Shown in pieces: positions 44,807 to 53,769 of a stretch of DNA of 64,000 bases. A program made the translations under genes and the position numbers. Below the pieces are notes generated by a model. It worked only from the letters and a program-made list of their open reading frames with translations, was not told the DNA's origin and did no database searches. This DNA is from CAVTOA01 sp963736285 (GTDB taxonomy: Bacteria > Actinomycetota > Actinomycetes > Mycobacteriales > QHCE01). Position 1 is the first letter of the stretch; each line of letters opens with the position of its first letter. The DNA lies in contig CAVTOA010000003.1 in NCBI GenBank assembly GCA_963736285.1, forward strand, positions 1,178,001 to 1,242,000. The letters are read 5' to 3'.

Positions 44807-45970
44807 ATGAGCTCGGAAGCCCCAGAACTCGGCGCTTATTGCCTATCGGAAGAGCACGAATTTGTGCGGCAGACAGTGCGGGAACTCGCTGATGCCGTCA
44901 TAGCGCCCCATGCCGCCGAGGTCGATGAGCAGGAGCGTTTCCCGCAAGAAGCCTACGATGCGCTGGCGCGATTAGGATTCCATGCCTCGCACATCCCGGA
45001 GCGTTATGACGGTGCCGGTGCTGACTCCATCGCCACCTGCATCGTCATCGAAGAAATCGCCCGGGTATGCGCGTCGAGTTCGCTGATCCCCGCGGTCAAC
45101 AAGTTGGGCACGATGCCCCTCCTGCTCGCCGCCGACGAAGAGCTCAAGCAGGAGGTGCTGCCGCCAGTTGCCCGAGGTGAGGCGATGTTTTCTTACGCCT
45201 TGTCCGAACGGGAGGCCGGCTCTGATGTTGCCAGCATGAAGACTCGGGCGGTGCGCGACGGCGACACTTGGGTCCTCAATGGAGCAAAGTGCTGGATCAC
45301 TAACGCGGGCATCTCCACCTATTACACGGTGATGGCGAAGACTACCCCCGATGATCGCGCTGGCAGCATCTCGGCATTCGTCGTGCACAAAGATGATCCG
45401 GGATTTTCGGTGGGCGCAAAAGAACACAAGCTGGGCATCAAAGGCTCGCCTACCCGCGAGTTGTATTTCGACGATTGCACCATTCCCGCGAGTCGCATTA
45501 TCGGCGAGCCGGGCACGGGTTTTGCGACCGCAATGCGGACGCTGGACCACACCCGGCTCACTATTGGCGCCCAAGCGGTGGGGATCGCGCAAGGAGCTTT
45601 CGACGCCGCGCGCGCGTATGTCCAGGAACGCCATCAGTTTGGTAAGGCAATCGCTGATTTTCAGGGTGTGCGTTTCCTGCTCGCCGACATGGCGATGAAC
45701 CTCGAGGCCGCGCGGCAGTTGGTGTACGTGGGTGCGGCCAAGGCAGAGCGGGGCGACCCCGACCTCACTTTTGCCTCGGCGGCGGCGAAATGCTTTGCGT
45801 CAGACACTGCTATGTCCGTCACGACTGACGCCGTGCAGCTGTTTGGTGGCTACGGTTACACTCGCGACTTTCCGGTCGAGCGAATGATGCGCGACGCGAA
45901 AATCACCCAAATTTACGAAGGCACCAACCAGATTCAGCGGGTCGTTATGGCGCGCGAACTGCTTGCGTGA
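44807..45970 (+). CDS. Acyl-CoA dehydrogenase
   Basis: The protein has 387 residues from the ATG at 44807. It is an FAD-dependent acyl-CoA dehydrogenase: the FAD-site segment YALSEREAGSDVASMKTRA, GAKCWITNAG, and the C-terminal FGGYGYTRDFPVERMMRDAK, followed by QIYEGTNQIQRVV. The catalytic base Glu falls in IYEGTNQ, as in short- or branched-chain enzymes. The location after purE is conserved in many actinobacteria. The exact chain length cannot be told from sequence alone. Confidence 0.92.
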   Translation: MSSEAPELGAYCLSEEHEFVRQTVRELADAVIAPHAAEVDEQERFPQEAYDALARLGFHASHIPERYDGAGADSIATCIVIEEIARVCASSSLIPAVNKLGTMPLLLAADEELKQEVLPPVARGEAMFSYALSEREAGSDVASMKTRAVRDGDTWVLNGAKCWITNAGISTYYTVMAKTTPDDRAGSISAFVVHKDDPGFSVGAKEHKLGIKGSPTRELYFDDCTIPASRIIGEPGTGFATAMRTLDHTRLTIGAQAVGIAQGAFDAARAYVQERHQFGKAIADFQGVRFLLADMAMNLEAARQLVYVGAAKAERGDPDLTFASAAAKCFASDTAMSVTTDAVQLFGGYGYTRDFPVERMMRDAKITQIYEGTNQIQRVVMARELLA

Positions 45971-45986
45971 GATGTGCCGTGAGAGG

Positions 45987-46754
45987 CTAGCCGCGATGTC
46001 GATTTCGCCGATCTGCCATGCCCCGTTGAGGTTTTGCGTCGGCGTCTCGTAGTCGTCGCGGTGTCCACATAGGGTCTTCGTCTTCGTCGGTTTGCTCGAT
46101 CCGTCGAGGTGCGGGAAGCACAATGCGTTCGCCGCCCCGAGGTGTCGGAACGCTGCGGATGCGTGCGAGCTGCCGCGCTCGCGGCCCTTCTGACACGGGC
46201 TCGTCGATGTCGAGTGTTTGCCTTCTCGGCAAGGCAGTGTGGCCATCCATCAGCTCGGCATCACATGGTTGGCGGTCGTCGGCCAAATCTGGATTGGTTT
46301 CCTGTGTCTCGGTGACGACGGTGCCAGCGGCGTGGACATTGTCGCTGCGGCGCCAACGGCTTGGGCTGGCGAGTGGAACGAGCGAGGCTACGCCGAGGAG
46401 TATGGCGCTACCCAATCCCGCCGGCACACTGAGTATTTGTGCGTGATCTCCCGAAAACGTCGCCGCTATGTCGAGCATTGTTTTTGGAGAGAAAATGAAT
46501 ATCGCGGCAATTACTAGAAAGGCGGTGCCGACGATTCCAGGTGCTAGTGGAGAAAGCTGTGTTCCCAGTAGTAAACCGACAAATAACCCAGTGACCGCCA
46601 ATAAGAGACTTGGCACAATAAGCCCGGCACCGGCGTCTTTTATCGGATTATTCTCAGCGGAAACCTGGATGAAGCGATACGTGCTCCAGGCGGTGGCTCC
46701 CCACAGGATCGGGGCGAGGGCAAGGCCTAGCAATAGACTCCAGAAATGGCGCAT
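45987..46754 (-). CDS. Four-TM membrane protein with charged tail
   Basis: The protein has 255 residues. Helices lie at about 3-20, 44-66, 72-92 and 107-128. An Arg/Asp/Glu-rich cytoplasmic tail of about 120 residues ends in repeated Arg-rich segments (PMWTPRRLRD). No family is recognised. It is convergent with the acyl-CoA dehydrogenase, with 16 bases between stops. Confidence 0.72.
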   Translation of the reverse strand: MRHFWSLLLGLALAPILWGATAWSTYRFIQVSAENNPIKDAGAGLIVPSLLLAVTGLFVGLLLGTQLSPLAPGIVGTAFLVIAAIFIFSPKTMLDIAATFSGDHAQILSVPAGLGSAILLGVASLVPLASPSRWRRSDNVHAAGTVVTETQETNPDLADDRQPCDAELMDGHTALPRRQTLDIDEPVSEGPRARQLARIRSVPTPRGGERIVLPAPRRIEQTDEDEDPMWTPRRLRDADAKPQRGMADRRNRHRG

Positions 46755-46825
46755 TCGGCGATGGTACTGATCTATTCCCGGACAGTCATCGATTATGGGT
46801 AATCGCTGTTTATTTTTTGTGTTCC

Positions 46826-47497
46826 TTACTCATTTTCATCGTATATTTTCATGACAGTGGTCACATCTTTCACAATGAGTTTTGGCTCCGTTACTGATCG
46901 CACTTCTTCGACGCTCACCCCCGGAGCAATTTCGGTGAGGACGAGGCCGTCCGGCGTAATGTCGAGGCAAGCGAGGTCGGTGATAATCCGTTGTACGCAG
47001 CCTGTTCCGGTAAGTGGCAACGTGCAGGCGTTGACGATTTTCGGGGAGCCGTCCCGCGCGCGATGTTCCATCAAGGCGATGACGCGTCGGGCACCATGGA
47101 CCAAATCCATAGCCCCGCCCATGCCTTTGACCATTTTTCCGGGGATCAACCAGTTAGCGAGGTCTCCAGTGCCAGATACCTGCATCGCGCCCAAAATTGC
47201 GACGTCGATATGTCCGCCGCGAATCATGCCGAAGCTCTCAGCGGAGTCGAAGTAAGACGCTCCAGATAGGACAGTCACGGTCTGTTTTCCGGCGTTAATG
47301 AGGTCGGCGTCTTCGTCGCCGTCGTAGGGCGAGGGGCCAACCCCGAGAATCCCGTTTTCGCTATGTAGCACCACGTGGATACCGGCGGGAATGTAATTCG
47401 GGATCAGCGTGGGCAGGCCAATCCCTAGATTGACGTACTGACCGTCGGAGAGTTCCCGGGCGGCGCGCGCCGCCAACTGGGCACGGGTCAGGGTCAT
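46826..47497 (-). CDS. scoB: 3-oxoacid CoA-transferase subunit B
   Basis: The protein has 223 residues. The catalytic Glu motif SENGILGVGP is present, as are NLGIGLPTL and the PGKMVKGMGGAMDLV segment. With subunit A it moves CoA from succinyl-CoA to a 3-oxoacid such as acetoacetate. Its ATG overlaps the scoA stop by four bases. Confidence 0.94.
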   Translation of the reverse strand: MTLTRAQLAARAARELSDGQYVNLGIGLPTLIPNYIPAGIHVVLHSENGILGVGPSPYDGDEDADLINAGKQTVTVLSGASYFDSAESFGMIRGGHIDVAILGAMQVSGTGDLANWLIPGKMVKGMGGAMDLVHGARRVIALMEHRARDGSPKIVNACTLPLTGTGCVQRIITDLACLDITPDGLVLTEIAPGVSVEEVRSVTEPKLIVKDVTTVMKIYDENE

Positions 47498-48288
47498 GAC
47501 GCGGTTCCTTTCCCTGATTGTTGGGCGGCGGATCGCGGATGGGGTCGAGTAATGCGTTGCTCAATGAGCTTGCCGCCGCGCCCGACAGGTCCCACGATTC
47601 GCTGCACAAAAATGCCCGGGGTGTGCACGTGCTCGGGCGGAATTCCGCCCGGTTGCACCAGCTCTTCCACTTCGGCGATGGTAATGCGTCCGGCCATGGC
47701 GCATAGCGGATTGAAGTTGCGCGCAGAGCGCACATAGCCCAGGTTTCCGTGACGGTCACCGACCGCGGCGCGGACAAGCGCAAAGTCGGTCACGATGCCT
47801 CGCTCTAGCAAATATTCGTTCCCGTCGAATTGCCGTGTTTCTTTGGCAGGACTGACGACGGCCGGGCGGCCATCATTGCTGTGCCGCCAGGGAAGTCCGC
47901 CTTGTGCAACGTTCGTACCTACCCCTGCCGGGGTATAGAAGGCGGGGATACCCGCACCGCCAGCTCGGAGCCGCTCGGCCAGTGTCCCTTGTGGACATAG
48001 CTCGACCTCGAGTTCGCCGGAAAGAAACTGCCGCGCGAACTCGCGATTCTCGCCGACGTAAGAACTGGTCATGCGTGCGATTTGCCGGCTCGCTAGCAGT
48101 GTCCCTAAACCGGCATCGTCGATGCCACAGTTGTTGGACACCACCTGAAGCTCGCCCACTCCGCTGTCATGCAGCGCTGTGATGAGCACAGAAGGGATGC
48201 CGCAGAGTCCGAAACCACCGACCGCGAGCGAAGAACCGGGTGCGATGTCGGAGACCGCGGCCGCGGCACTAGCGACGACCTTGTCCAT
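47494..48288 (-). CDS. scoA: 3-oxoacid CoA-transferase subunit A
   Basis: The protein has 264 residues. The CoA-binding motif GGFGLCGIPSVLI and VSNNCGIDDAGLG mark the alpha subunit, and FYTPAGVGT is conserved. It is the first gene of the scoAB operon, with about 540 non-coding bases before the divergent amidase. Confidence 0.94.
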   Translation of the reverse strand: MDKVVASAAAAVSDIAPGSSLAVGGFGLCGIPSVLITALHDSGVGELQVVSNNCGIDDAGLGTLLASRQIARMTSSYVGENREFARQFLSGELEVELCPQGTLAERLRAGGAGIPAFYTPAGVGTNVAQGGLPWRHSNDGRPAVVSPAKETRQFDGNEYLLERGIVTDFALVRAAVGDRHGNLGYVRSARNFNPLCAMAGRITIAEVEELVQPGGIPPEHVHTPGIFVQRIVGPVGRGGKLIEQRITRPHPRSAAQQSGKGTAS

Positions 48289-48832
48289 TTTTTGACACTA
48301 TCGCCGCCGGCTCCGCCAGGACGTGATTACTGGCCTAACCGGTAGTGGCGGCGCGGTCGGACCGACATGCCGCATGACGGATACGCGGCATATGGGCAAT
48401 AAGTACTAAAAAGGCCTTTTGATGAAGCCGGGTTTCGTGTTTACTCGGTAACTGTCGTTAACCGGATCGGCAATAGGGGGATCACAATTGTCCCGGTTAT
48501 TAGTCAATGATCGTGTACAGGTAGCGCGTTCGTTATGGCGCGCGGTGACTCTCCCCATGAGCTTATGGCCTCGAGAGTTATCGCGACGCGACCGTGACAG
48601 CGCTACTCGGGGCCGAGGGTTATTATCCGGCCCTCGTCGGGCAGCGGGCGCGTCCGCACAGACACAGTGAGCGCCAACGACGGGGGCTACGAGTCCGGGT
48701 CTTCACTATGGTGAAGGCCCGGTTTTTATTGCCCAAGTGGGTAATCGACGAGCATTTTTGGTGCTATGTGATGTGAAAAGCGTCGTATATGGTGCCATGC
48801 GTTACAGATGATGCGCTTGGGAGAGATGCGAC
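48289..48832 (+). ncRNA. Structured leader or small RNA upstream of the amidase
   Basis: About 540 bases without a supported gene. Features: a 7-bp inverted repeat ATGCCGC...GCGGCAT (48367-48391) near scoA, the palindrome AAAAGGCCTTTT (about 48410), a TAACCGG/CCGGTTA pair (48459-48499), several GC-rich complementary segments at 48520-48660, and a strong intrinsic terminator (48695-48727). The terminator on the plus strand implies a transcript of perhaps 150-300 bases that ends 105 bases before the amidase start. This suggests an attenuator, riboswitch or small RNA. I match it to no known class. Confidence 0.5.
48695..48727 (+). terminator. Intrinsic terminator in the amidase leader
   Basis: CCGGGTCTTCAC, the loop TATG, then GTGAAGGCCCGG (one mismatch) followed by TTTTT. 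This is the most classical rho-independent terminator in the window. Confidence 0.88.
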
Positions 48833-50026
48833 ATGGTGTTTCGCTGGGGGCGAGTGGGACTTGCGTCCGTTTTGGTTGCTACCGCGCTGGCGACACTGCC
48901 CTCGCAGACTCAGGCGATTGCACACACCGAGCCCGAGCAGCGCTCACTCCATGCGCAATCGGTCGCACTTGACGTACCCCAGCGTCAGGCCGCGCCAGAT
49001 TCCGCCGCGCCAGGATCGCCCGCATCGGGCGCCATCACCGTGCGGCATACGATCGCACGTACCAGCCAGTTCTCGGCGGTGGGCGTGAGCTGGCTGCCTG
49101 GCTACTTCGCGGACAACGCCACTGTCTCTATTCGCACCAAAAAGGAGGATGCGGCATGGTCGCCGTGGCGCGAAGAGACCGCCGAGTCTTCCGTGGTTGA
49201 CCGACAAGACGTGCGCGACGGCATTGATGTGGTGTGGACCGGCTCGGCAACCGGGGTAGAACTAGTACTCCATGCGACGTCAGCGGGTGTACATGCTGAC
49301 GGCAAGAACAACCCTGACGTACGCATGCAGCTCATTGACCCCGGGTACCTACGCAGCGACGCGGCAGCCGCTCGCGTTGAGCCGGGCACTCAGCGGCTGG
49401 TGGCCCCGGTGACGTTGCAGGTTCATCCCCGTTCGGAGTGGGGCGCTGATCCGAAGTATTTAAACTGGACACCGGAGTACGCGCCCAGAGTCGATGCCGT
49501 GGCGATTCACCACACCGCAACCAGCAATGACTACAAACCCGAAGACGTTCCCGGGATCTTGCGTGCGATCTATTACTACCAAGCCGTGACCGAGAAGTGG
49601 GGCGACATCGGCTACAACGTGTTGGTCGACAAGTTTGGCCGCGCGTGGGAAGGGCGCCAAGGGGGCGTCGACAAGCCGGTCATTGGCGGGCATGTGCTCG
49701 GATTCAATACGGGAACCGCCGGACTCACCATCATCGGAAATTATGTGGACACCGAGCCGTCTGCGGAGTCACTGAACACCACGGCGCAATACGTCGCCTA
49801 CAAGCTTGGCACCGCGGGTCTTGACCCGAAGAGCTCCGTGGCGCTTGCCGGTGGTCCTAACGAGAAATACAAGACCAAGACCACCATTACTACACCTCGA
49901 GTGTTTCCGCATAATTTCCTTGGTAACACTCAGTGTCCGGGGGCGCACATTTTGTCCAAACTAGACGCGATCCGGGAACAGGCGAGCCAGCTTGCTGGAT
50001 CGGTGACGCTGCGGGTGGGTTCCTGA
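48833..50026 (+). CDS. Secreted N-acetylmuramoyl-L-alanine amidase (PGRP domain)
   Basis: The protein has 397 residues. The signal peptide is residues 1-28 (LASVLVATALATLPSQTQA). A beta-rich N-terminal domain is followed by the amidase_2/PGRP domain from about 200: HPRSEWGAD, AIHHTATSND, DIGYNVLVDKFG and, at the C-terminal side, PHNFLGNTQCPGAHI. The zinc ligands His, His and Cys are all present. The family cuts the stem peptide from peptidoglycan glycans. Expression may be controlled by the terminator in its leader. Confidence 0.92.
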   Translation: MVFRWGRVGLASVLVATALATLPSQTQAIAHTEPEQRSLHAQSVALDVPQRQAAPDSAAPGSPASGAITVRHTIARTSQFSAVGVSWLPGYFADNATVSIRTKKEDAAWSPWREETAESSVVDRQDVRDGIDVVWTGSATGVELVLHATSAGVHADGKNNPDVRMQLIDPGYLRSDAAAARVEPGTQRLVAPVTLQVHPRSEWGADPKYLNWTPEYAPRVDAVAIHHTATSNDYKPEDVPGILRAIYYYQAVTEKWGDIGYNVLVDKFGRAWEGRQGGVDKPVIGGHVLGFNTGTAGLTIIGNYVDTEPSAESLNTTAQYVAYKLGTAGLDPKSSVALAGGPNEKYKTKTTITTPRVFPHNFLGNTQCPGAHILSKLDAIREQASQLAGSVTLRVGS

Positions 50027-50118
50027 TGCGGTCATATCTAGTGCTCTTTCAGCCTTCCCTCGCCGGCCAGATACGCTCTCGCCGCAGGTAACAGCATTGG
50101 CGGGAGGGACGGCTGTAT

Positions 50119-51225
50119 ATGACCAGTGAGCCGATAACCGATTTTTATGCGGTCATACCAGCCGGGGGTAGCGGCACGCGGCTGTGGCCGGTATCCCGTA
50201 TGGCTAACCCCAAATTCTTACAAGCGCTCACCGGGAATGGTCGAAGTCTGCTGCAGTCAACAGTCGATCGGCTAGCTCCGCTCGCAACACCTAGCAAGAC
50301 GTTGGTGGTGACGGGCGCCGCACATGGACCCGCGGTTGGCCGGCAGCTCCCGGATATCCCGGTGGAAAATATTCTGATTGAGCCCGCTCCCAAAGACTCT
50401 GCCCCGGCGATCGGGCTTGCGGCCGCCATCATTGCGCGGCGCGATCCGGATGCGATCATGGGCTCGTTCGCCGCCGATCATCGAGTATGCGACCCGACCG
50501 CATTTATACACGCGACCCGGTCTGCGATTCGAGCTGCCCAAGACGGTTTTCTTGTCAGCATTGGGCTTACCCCTACGGCTCCAGAGACAGGCTATGGCTA
50601 TATCCATCAGGGGGAGCGACTCGAATCGGGGGCGTTCGGGGTACGTGAGTTCAAGGAAAAACCAGCGCGGTTGGTAGCGGAGAGCTACCTAGCGTCCGGC
50701 GAATATTTATGGAACGCGAGCATGTTTGTGTGGCGGGTGGACGTAGTGCTCGCCGAGCTCGAACTCCAGGCACCAACACTGTTCGCGGGACTGATGGAGA
50801 TCGCCGCCGCATGGGACTCTCCCGAACGGGAGTCCACTATGGACCAAGTCTGGCCGACGCTTCCCAAAATCGCGATCGACTATGCGGTCATGGAGGGAGC
50901 GGCTGCTCGAGGACGAGTCGCCACCGTGCCCGCGTCCATTGGATGGACCGACGTGGGCGACTGGCACACGTTGGGGGAGTTGCTCCCTAAAGACGACGCA
51001 GACAACGCTGTGCTCTCCCTGGATGGCCAGGAGCAGCAGGTCATTGCGGTGGACACTCGTAATTCGGTGCTGGTGCCCTCAGTCGGACGAGCGCTGGCCG
51101 TTATTGGTATGGACAACGTCGTGGTCGTTGATACGCCAGATGCGTTGCTGGTGTGTTCTCGAGATCGCGCGCAGCAGGTCAAGAGCGTCGTCGAGCTGCT
51201 GCCGCCCCACGGTTCTCACCGCTAG
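50119..51225 (+). CDS. manC: Mannose-1-phosphate guanylyltransferase
   Basis: It makes GDP-mannose from GTP and mannose-1-phosphate for mannosylated lipids and glycans. It has 368 residues. Nucleotidyltransferase signature VIPAGGSGTRLWPVSRMANPK, the sugar-phosphate site FKEKP, WNASMFVW, and SIGWTDVGDW. The C-terminal phosphomannose isomerase domain is absent, as in the short actinobacterial enzymes. It heads the conserved mannose block shared with Mycobacterium. Confidence 0.93.
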   Translation: MTSEPITDFYAVIPAGGSGTRLWPVSRMANPKFLQALTGNGRSLLQSTVDRLAPLATPSKTLVVTGAAHGPAVGRQLPDIPVENILIEPAPKDSAPAIGLAAAIIARRDPDAIMGSFAADHRVCDPTAFIHATRSAIRAAQDGFLVSIGLTPTAPETGYGYIHQGERLESGAFGVREFKEKPARLVAESYLASGEYLWNASMFVWRVDVVLAELELQAPTLFAGLMEIAAAWDSPERESTMDQVWPTLPKIAIDYAVMEGAAARGRVATVPASIGWTDVGDWHTLGELLPKDDADNAVLSLDGQEQQVIAVDTRNSVLVPSVGRALAVIGMDNVVVVDTPDALLVCSRDRAQQVKSVVELLPPHGSHR

Positions 51226-51317
51226 CGGTGACCCTTTGGGTATGCGGCTTCCCTCGTGCTCGGATCAGACTCGAATATGCGAGGCTTAGCCGCACCAATT
51301 CGAGTGAGGGGGAAGCT

Positions 51318-52424
51318 GTGACGCTTCAACCGTCGGCTGACGAAGCTCCGGCCGTCGAGGAGACCAAGAAAATTCGGCCACTACTCGCCTGGGGCTTGCT
51401 CGGCGTCAATGCGATGTGGCTGCTCATCGCGATAGAAGCCTTCTTGTTTGAAGGCGATGGTCCGCGCAGTGATTTCTCCACCAGGGCGCTTCTTGCTTTC
51501 GGCGAGCATCCAGATCTCACCACCGGCTTTCCCGGCGCCTCGACCATCGGCCTGGTGGGATTCGCACAGATTGGCCTGCCTTTGTTGGCGGTGCTATTAC
51601 TCACGCACGTTCGGCCGGTCCTCCCCAACCCCAAGCAGTTCCTGATCACGGCTTTGATCGAGTACGGCATCAGCGCCGTGTTTGGACTCGTTGCCTTTAT
51701 CGCCACGTTTACCCTGGATGGGGAAAACCGAGGACGGCCTCTCACCGAGACCGTATTTATGCGGGTCGGATTATTCGCCCTGCTTGGGCTAGCTGCTTTG
51801 GTCGTCTGGAAGGCCGCTGCCCCCTATCTGGTTCGGCCGGCGGGCTACGGCGCGCTTCCTTATGGCGCTTTTGGACAGCCAGGTGGTTGGCCGCAGCAGC
51901 CCGGCCAACCAGGCTGGCCGCAGCAGGGACAGCCTGGTCCGTCTGGCTACGCCCAACCCCAGGGTTATCTCGCCCCGCCTCCGCCTGGTTTCCCGGGTCA
52001 GCCGACGCGGTTTGGCCAGCAGCAGCCAGGGCAACCCTATCTGGGCCAACAGGTTTCGGGACCCCCACAGCAGGCGATGCCTTCGCCGGGTGGTTGGCCG
52101 CAGCAATACCCGTTGCCGCAAGGGCAATCGGGCCACATTGGCGGGCAGCCCCAGCAAGACATGGGTAGTCCGACGGCGATGTGGCCGCAACAGCCAGCAC
52201 CAGCTGCGCCGCAGACGCCAACTTCGAGTGCCCCAGAGGTTGATTCGGCGCGGGCACAACCGCAGGCACCGGCGACCTGGACGGCGCCAGAGCCACAAGA
52301 GCCAGAGCCGCAAGATCAGAGCACTCAAGTCATTTCCGCCGAGCAACGGCAAGAAATTAATGCGCAAAGCCAGACGCAACAGCGGAACGACCAAGTCGAT
52401 CACGAGGGCAACGGTCCAGCCTGA
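51318..52424 (+). CDS. Four-TM membrane protein with Pro/Gln/Gly-rich tail
   Basis: The protein has 368 residues from the GTG at 51318, preceded by GAGGGGGAA; the longer frame is rejected. Four TM helices (about 20-35, 72-95, 108-130, 148-168) are followed by about 190 residues of Pro/Gln/Gly-rich repeats (QPGWPQQGQPG, GGWPQQYP). The tail looks disordered. No family is recognised. It lies between manC and whiB2. Confidence 0.75.
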   Translation: MTLQPSADEAPAVEETKKIRPLLAWGLLGVNAMWLLIAIEAFLFEGDGPRSDFSTRALLAFGEHPDLTTGFPGASTIGLVGFAQIGLPLLAVLLLTHVRPVLPNPKQFLITALIEYGISAVFGLVAFIATFTLDGENRGRPLTETVFMRVGLFALLGLAALVVWKAAAPYLVRPAGYGALPYGAFGQPGGWPQQPGQPGWPQQGQPGPSGYAQPQGYLAPPPPGFPGQPTRFGQQQPGQPYLGQQVSGPPQQAMPSPGGWPQQYPLPQGQSGHIGGQPQQDMGSPTAMWPQQPAPAAPQTPTSSAPEVDSARAQPQAPATWTAPEPQEPEPQDQSTQVISAEQRQEINAQSQTQQRNDQVDHEGNGPA

Positions 52425-52746
52425 GCAGTCTTGCTCAAACGATAAGGGCCGCCAGGATGGACCGTGCTGACCTGGTCAGATACGCGGAAAGTCCACAGTG
52501 TTCGGGCGTATGAGTGGAGCCACAGAGTCTGGTCCGGTGTAAGGCATAGGGCCAGACTCTGTCTGTTGCAGACGTTTTAAAGTCTAATATGGACATTTTG
52601 CGGTTTGTCGCTATTACCAGATTGCCTCTTGACTTAGCACGCATTACACGCGTGTAATTTCAGTCTGGTTGGTAAACAGGCCTACCAATCTGGGGGGTTC
52701 GACGCGTTGACGCATGCGCTGACGCATAAGTCGAGGGGGCAGTTTC
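52425..52746. other. Intergenic region upstream of whiB2
   Basis: About 320 bases without a gene. It holds the hairpin at 52522-52562 and a more AT-rich stretch (52570-52660) that is probably the whiB2 promoter region. GAGGGGGCAG just before 52747 is the ribosome site. Confidence 0.6.
52522..52562 (+). terminator. Hairpin with 11-bp perfect stem
   Basis: ACAGAGTCTGG (52522-52532) pairs with CCAGACTCTGT (52552-52562) around a 19-base loop, about 100 bases after the previous stop. No T-run follows directly; TTTT occurs 12 bases on. Confidence 0.6.
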
Positions 52747-53013
52747 ATGACCGTAATGTCGAGCGAGCAAGGTACGGATCTCATCTCTGGTGAGTTCCCC
52801 GAGTGGCAAGAACGTGCGCTATGTGCACAGACAGATCCCGAGGCGTTCTTTCCCGAAAAGGGAGGGTCCACTCGGGAAGCGAAGCGCATATGTGTGGGCT
52901 GTGAGGTGCGGGGCGAGTGTTTGGAATATGCCCTCGCTCACGATGAGCGCTTTGGAATTTGGGGAGGGCTCTCAGAAAGAGAGCGTCGTAAGCTCAAACG
53001 ACGTGTTAGCTAG
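52747..53013 (+). CDS. whiB2: WhiB family iron-sulphur regulator (WhiB2)
   Basis: The protein has 88 residues. Four Cys form the [4Fe-4S] site: ALCAQTDPE, then ICVGCEVRGEC. The turn GIWGGLSERERR and a basic C-terminus bind partners and DNA. The WhiB2/WhmD type is assigned from its place in the manC-manB block; this subfamily governs septation and cell division in mycobacteria and streptomycetes. An in-frame ATG three codons downstream is an alternative start. Confidence 0.92.
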   Translation: MTVMSSEQGTDLISGEFPEWQERALCAQTDPEAFFPEKGGSTREAKRICVGCEVRGECLEYALAHDERFGIWGGLSERERRKLKRRVS

Positions 53014-53122
53014 CCCGCGAAGCGTCTGTCCACTCCGATGTGGGCAGACGCTTTATCGCTGTGTGGGTAGTCCAATTGCAATGTGGATTGGTGCGTATAG
53101 CTCTTAGCGTGTCTGGTTTTTG

Positions 53123-53593
53123 CTATTCCCCGAGTTCGTCGGGGCTGATCCCGAGTAGATTCGCCACCTGTTCCACAATGACCTCATGGACGAGTTCGGC
53201 TAGTTCTTGTTTTCCGTGTGCTCGCGCTTCCAACGGCCAGCGGTATACGACAATGCGGGCAGGCGAGGCGTTGCGTTCTCTTTTGGCTGGGATTAGCCGT
53301 GCAAGCGGCACGGTGCCATCTTCGAGCACGTCGGAGTCGTAGTGAGGAAGATCTGGTGGCACCTCTTCAACCGCAAACTCCACGCCTTGCAGCTGCGATG
53401 ACCAGCGCCCTTCTAGCTCCTCAATCGCGTCCAACACCACATCGTCGAATATCTGTGCTCGACTGCGAGCCGCGGGAACGGTGGCGGGCATGAGCTGCCC
53501 ACGGAGGCCGCGACCTCGACGATCTCGGCGGCCAATCGGGTGACGTCGCCGTCCGGCGCGCGTACCCGGGCGATCTGGCAAACCGAATGTCAT
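53123..53593 (-). CDS. Metallopeptidase-family protein, zinc motif degenerate (Rv3259-like)
   Basis: The protein has 156 residues. A basic N-terminus is followed by IFDDVVLDAIEELEGRWSSQL, VEFAVEEVPPD, and RIVVYRWPLEARA. The helix that carries HExxH in zincin relatives reads VHEVIVEQVANLLG, so the second His is Gln-shifted and the zinc site is probably lost. It corresponds to the gene after whiB2 in Mycobacterium but lies on the opposite strand from its neighbours here. The function is unknown. Confidence 0.82.
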   Translation of the reverse strand: MTFGLPDRPGTRAGRRRHPIGRRDRRGRGLRGQLMPATVPAARSRAQIFDDVVLDAIEELEGRWSSQLQGVEFAVEEVPPDLPHYDSDVLEDGTVPLARLIPAKRERNASPARIVVYRWPLEARAHGKQELAELVHEVIVEQVANLLGISPDELGE

Positions 53594-53769
53594 GGTGAGA
53601 GTTTACTGAGCTGCTCGGCATCAGAGGCTCACGGATGGCGCGCGGATGGTTATGTCATCGTGGTTGATTGCTGCTTTTTACTTGTCCCGCTCGGAATAAC
53701 GACAGTCGGCGGATGAATAGTCCGGCGTGGATTCTGGCGTTGCGGCGGCAAGCTCGATACGGTTCCGCC

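Noticed and set aside
48440..48730. c-di-AMP (ydaO-type) riboswitch upstream of the amidase
   Set aside because: The amidase context fits, but I could not recognise the conserved core (such as the GGGUGAAUC-like element).
48488..48776. Short plus-strand frames of about 60 codons in the amidase leader
   Set aside because: Composition is Arg/Ser-rich as in random GC-rich frames, and they overlap the terminator stem.
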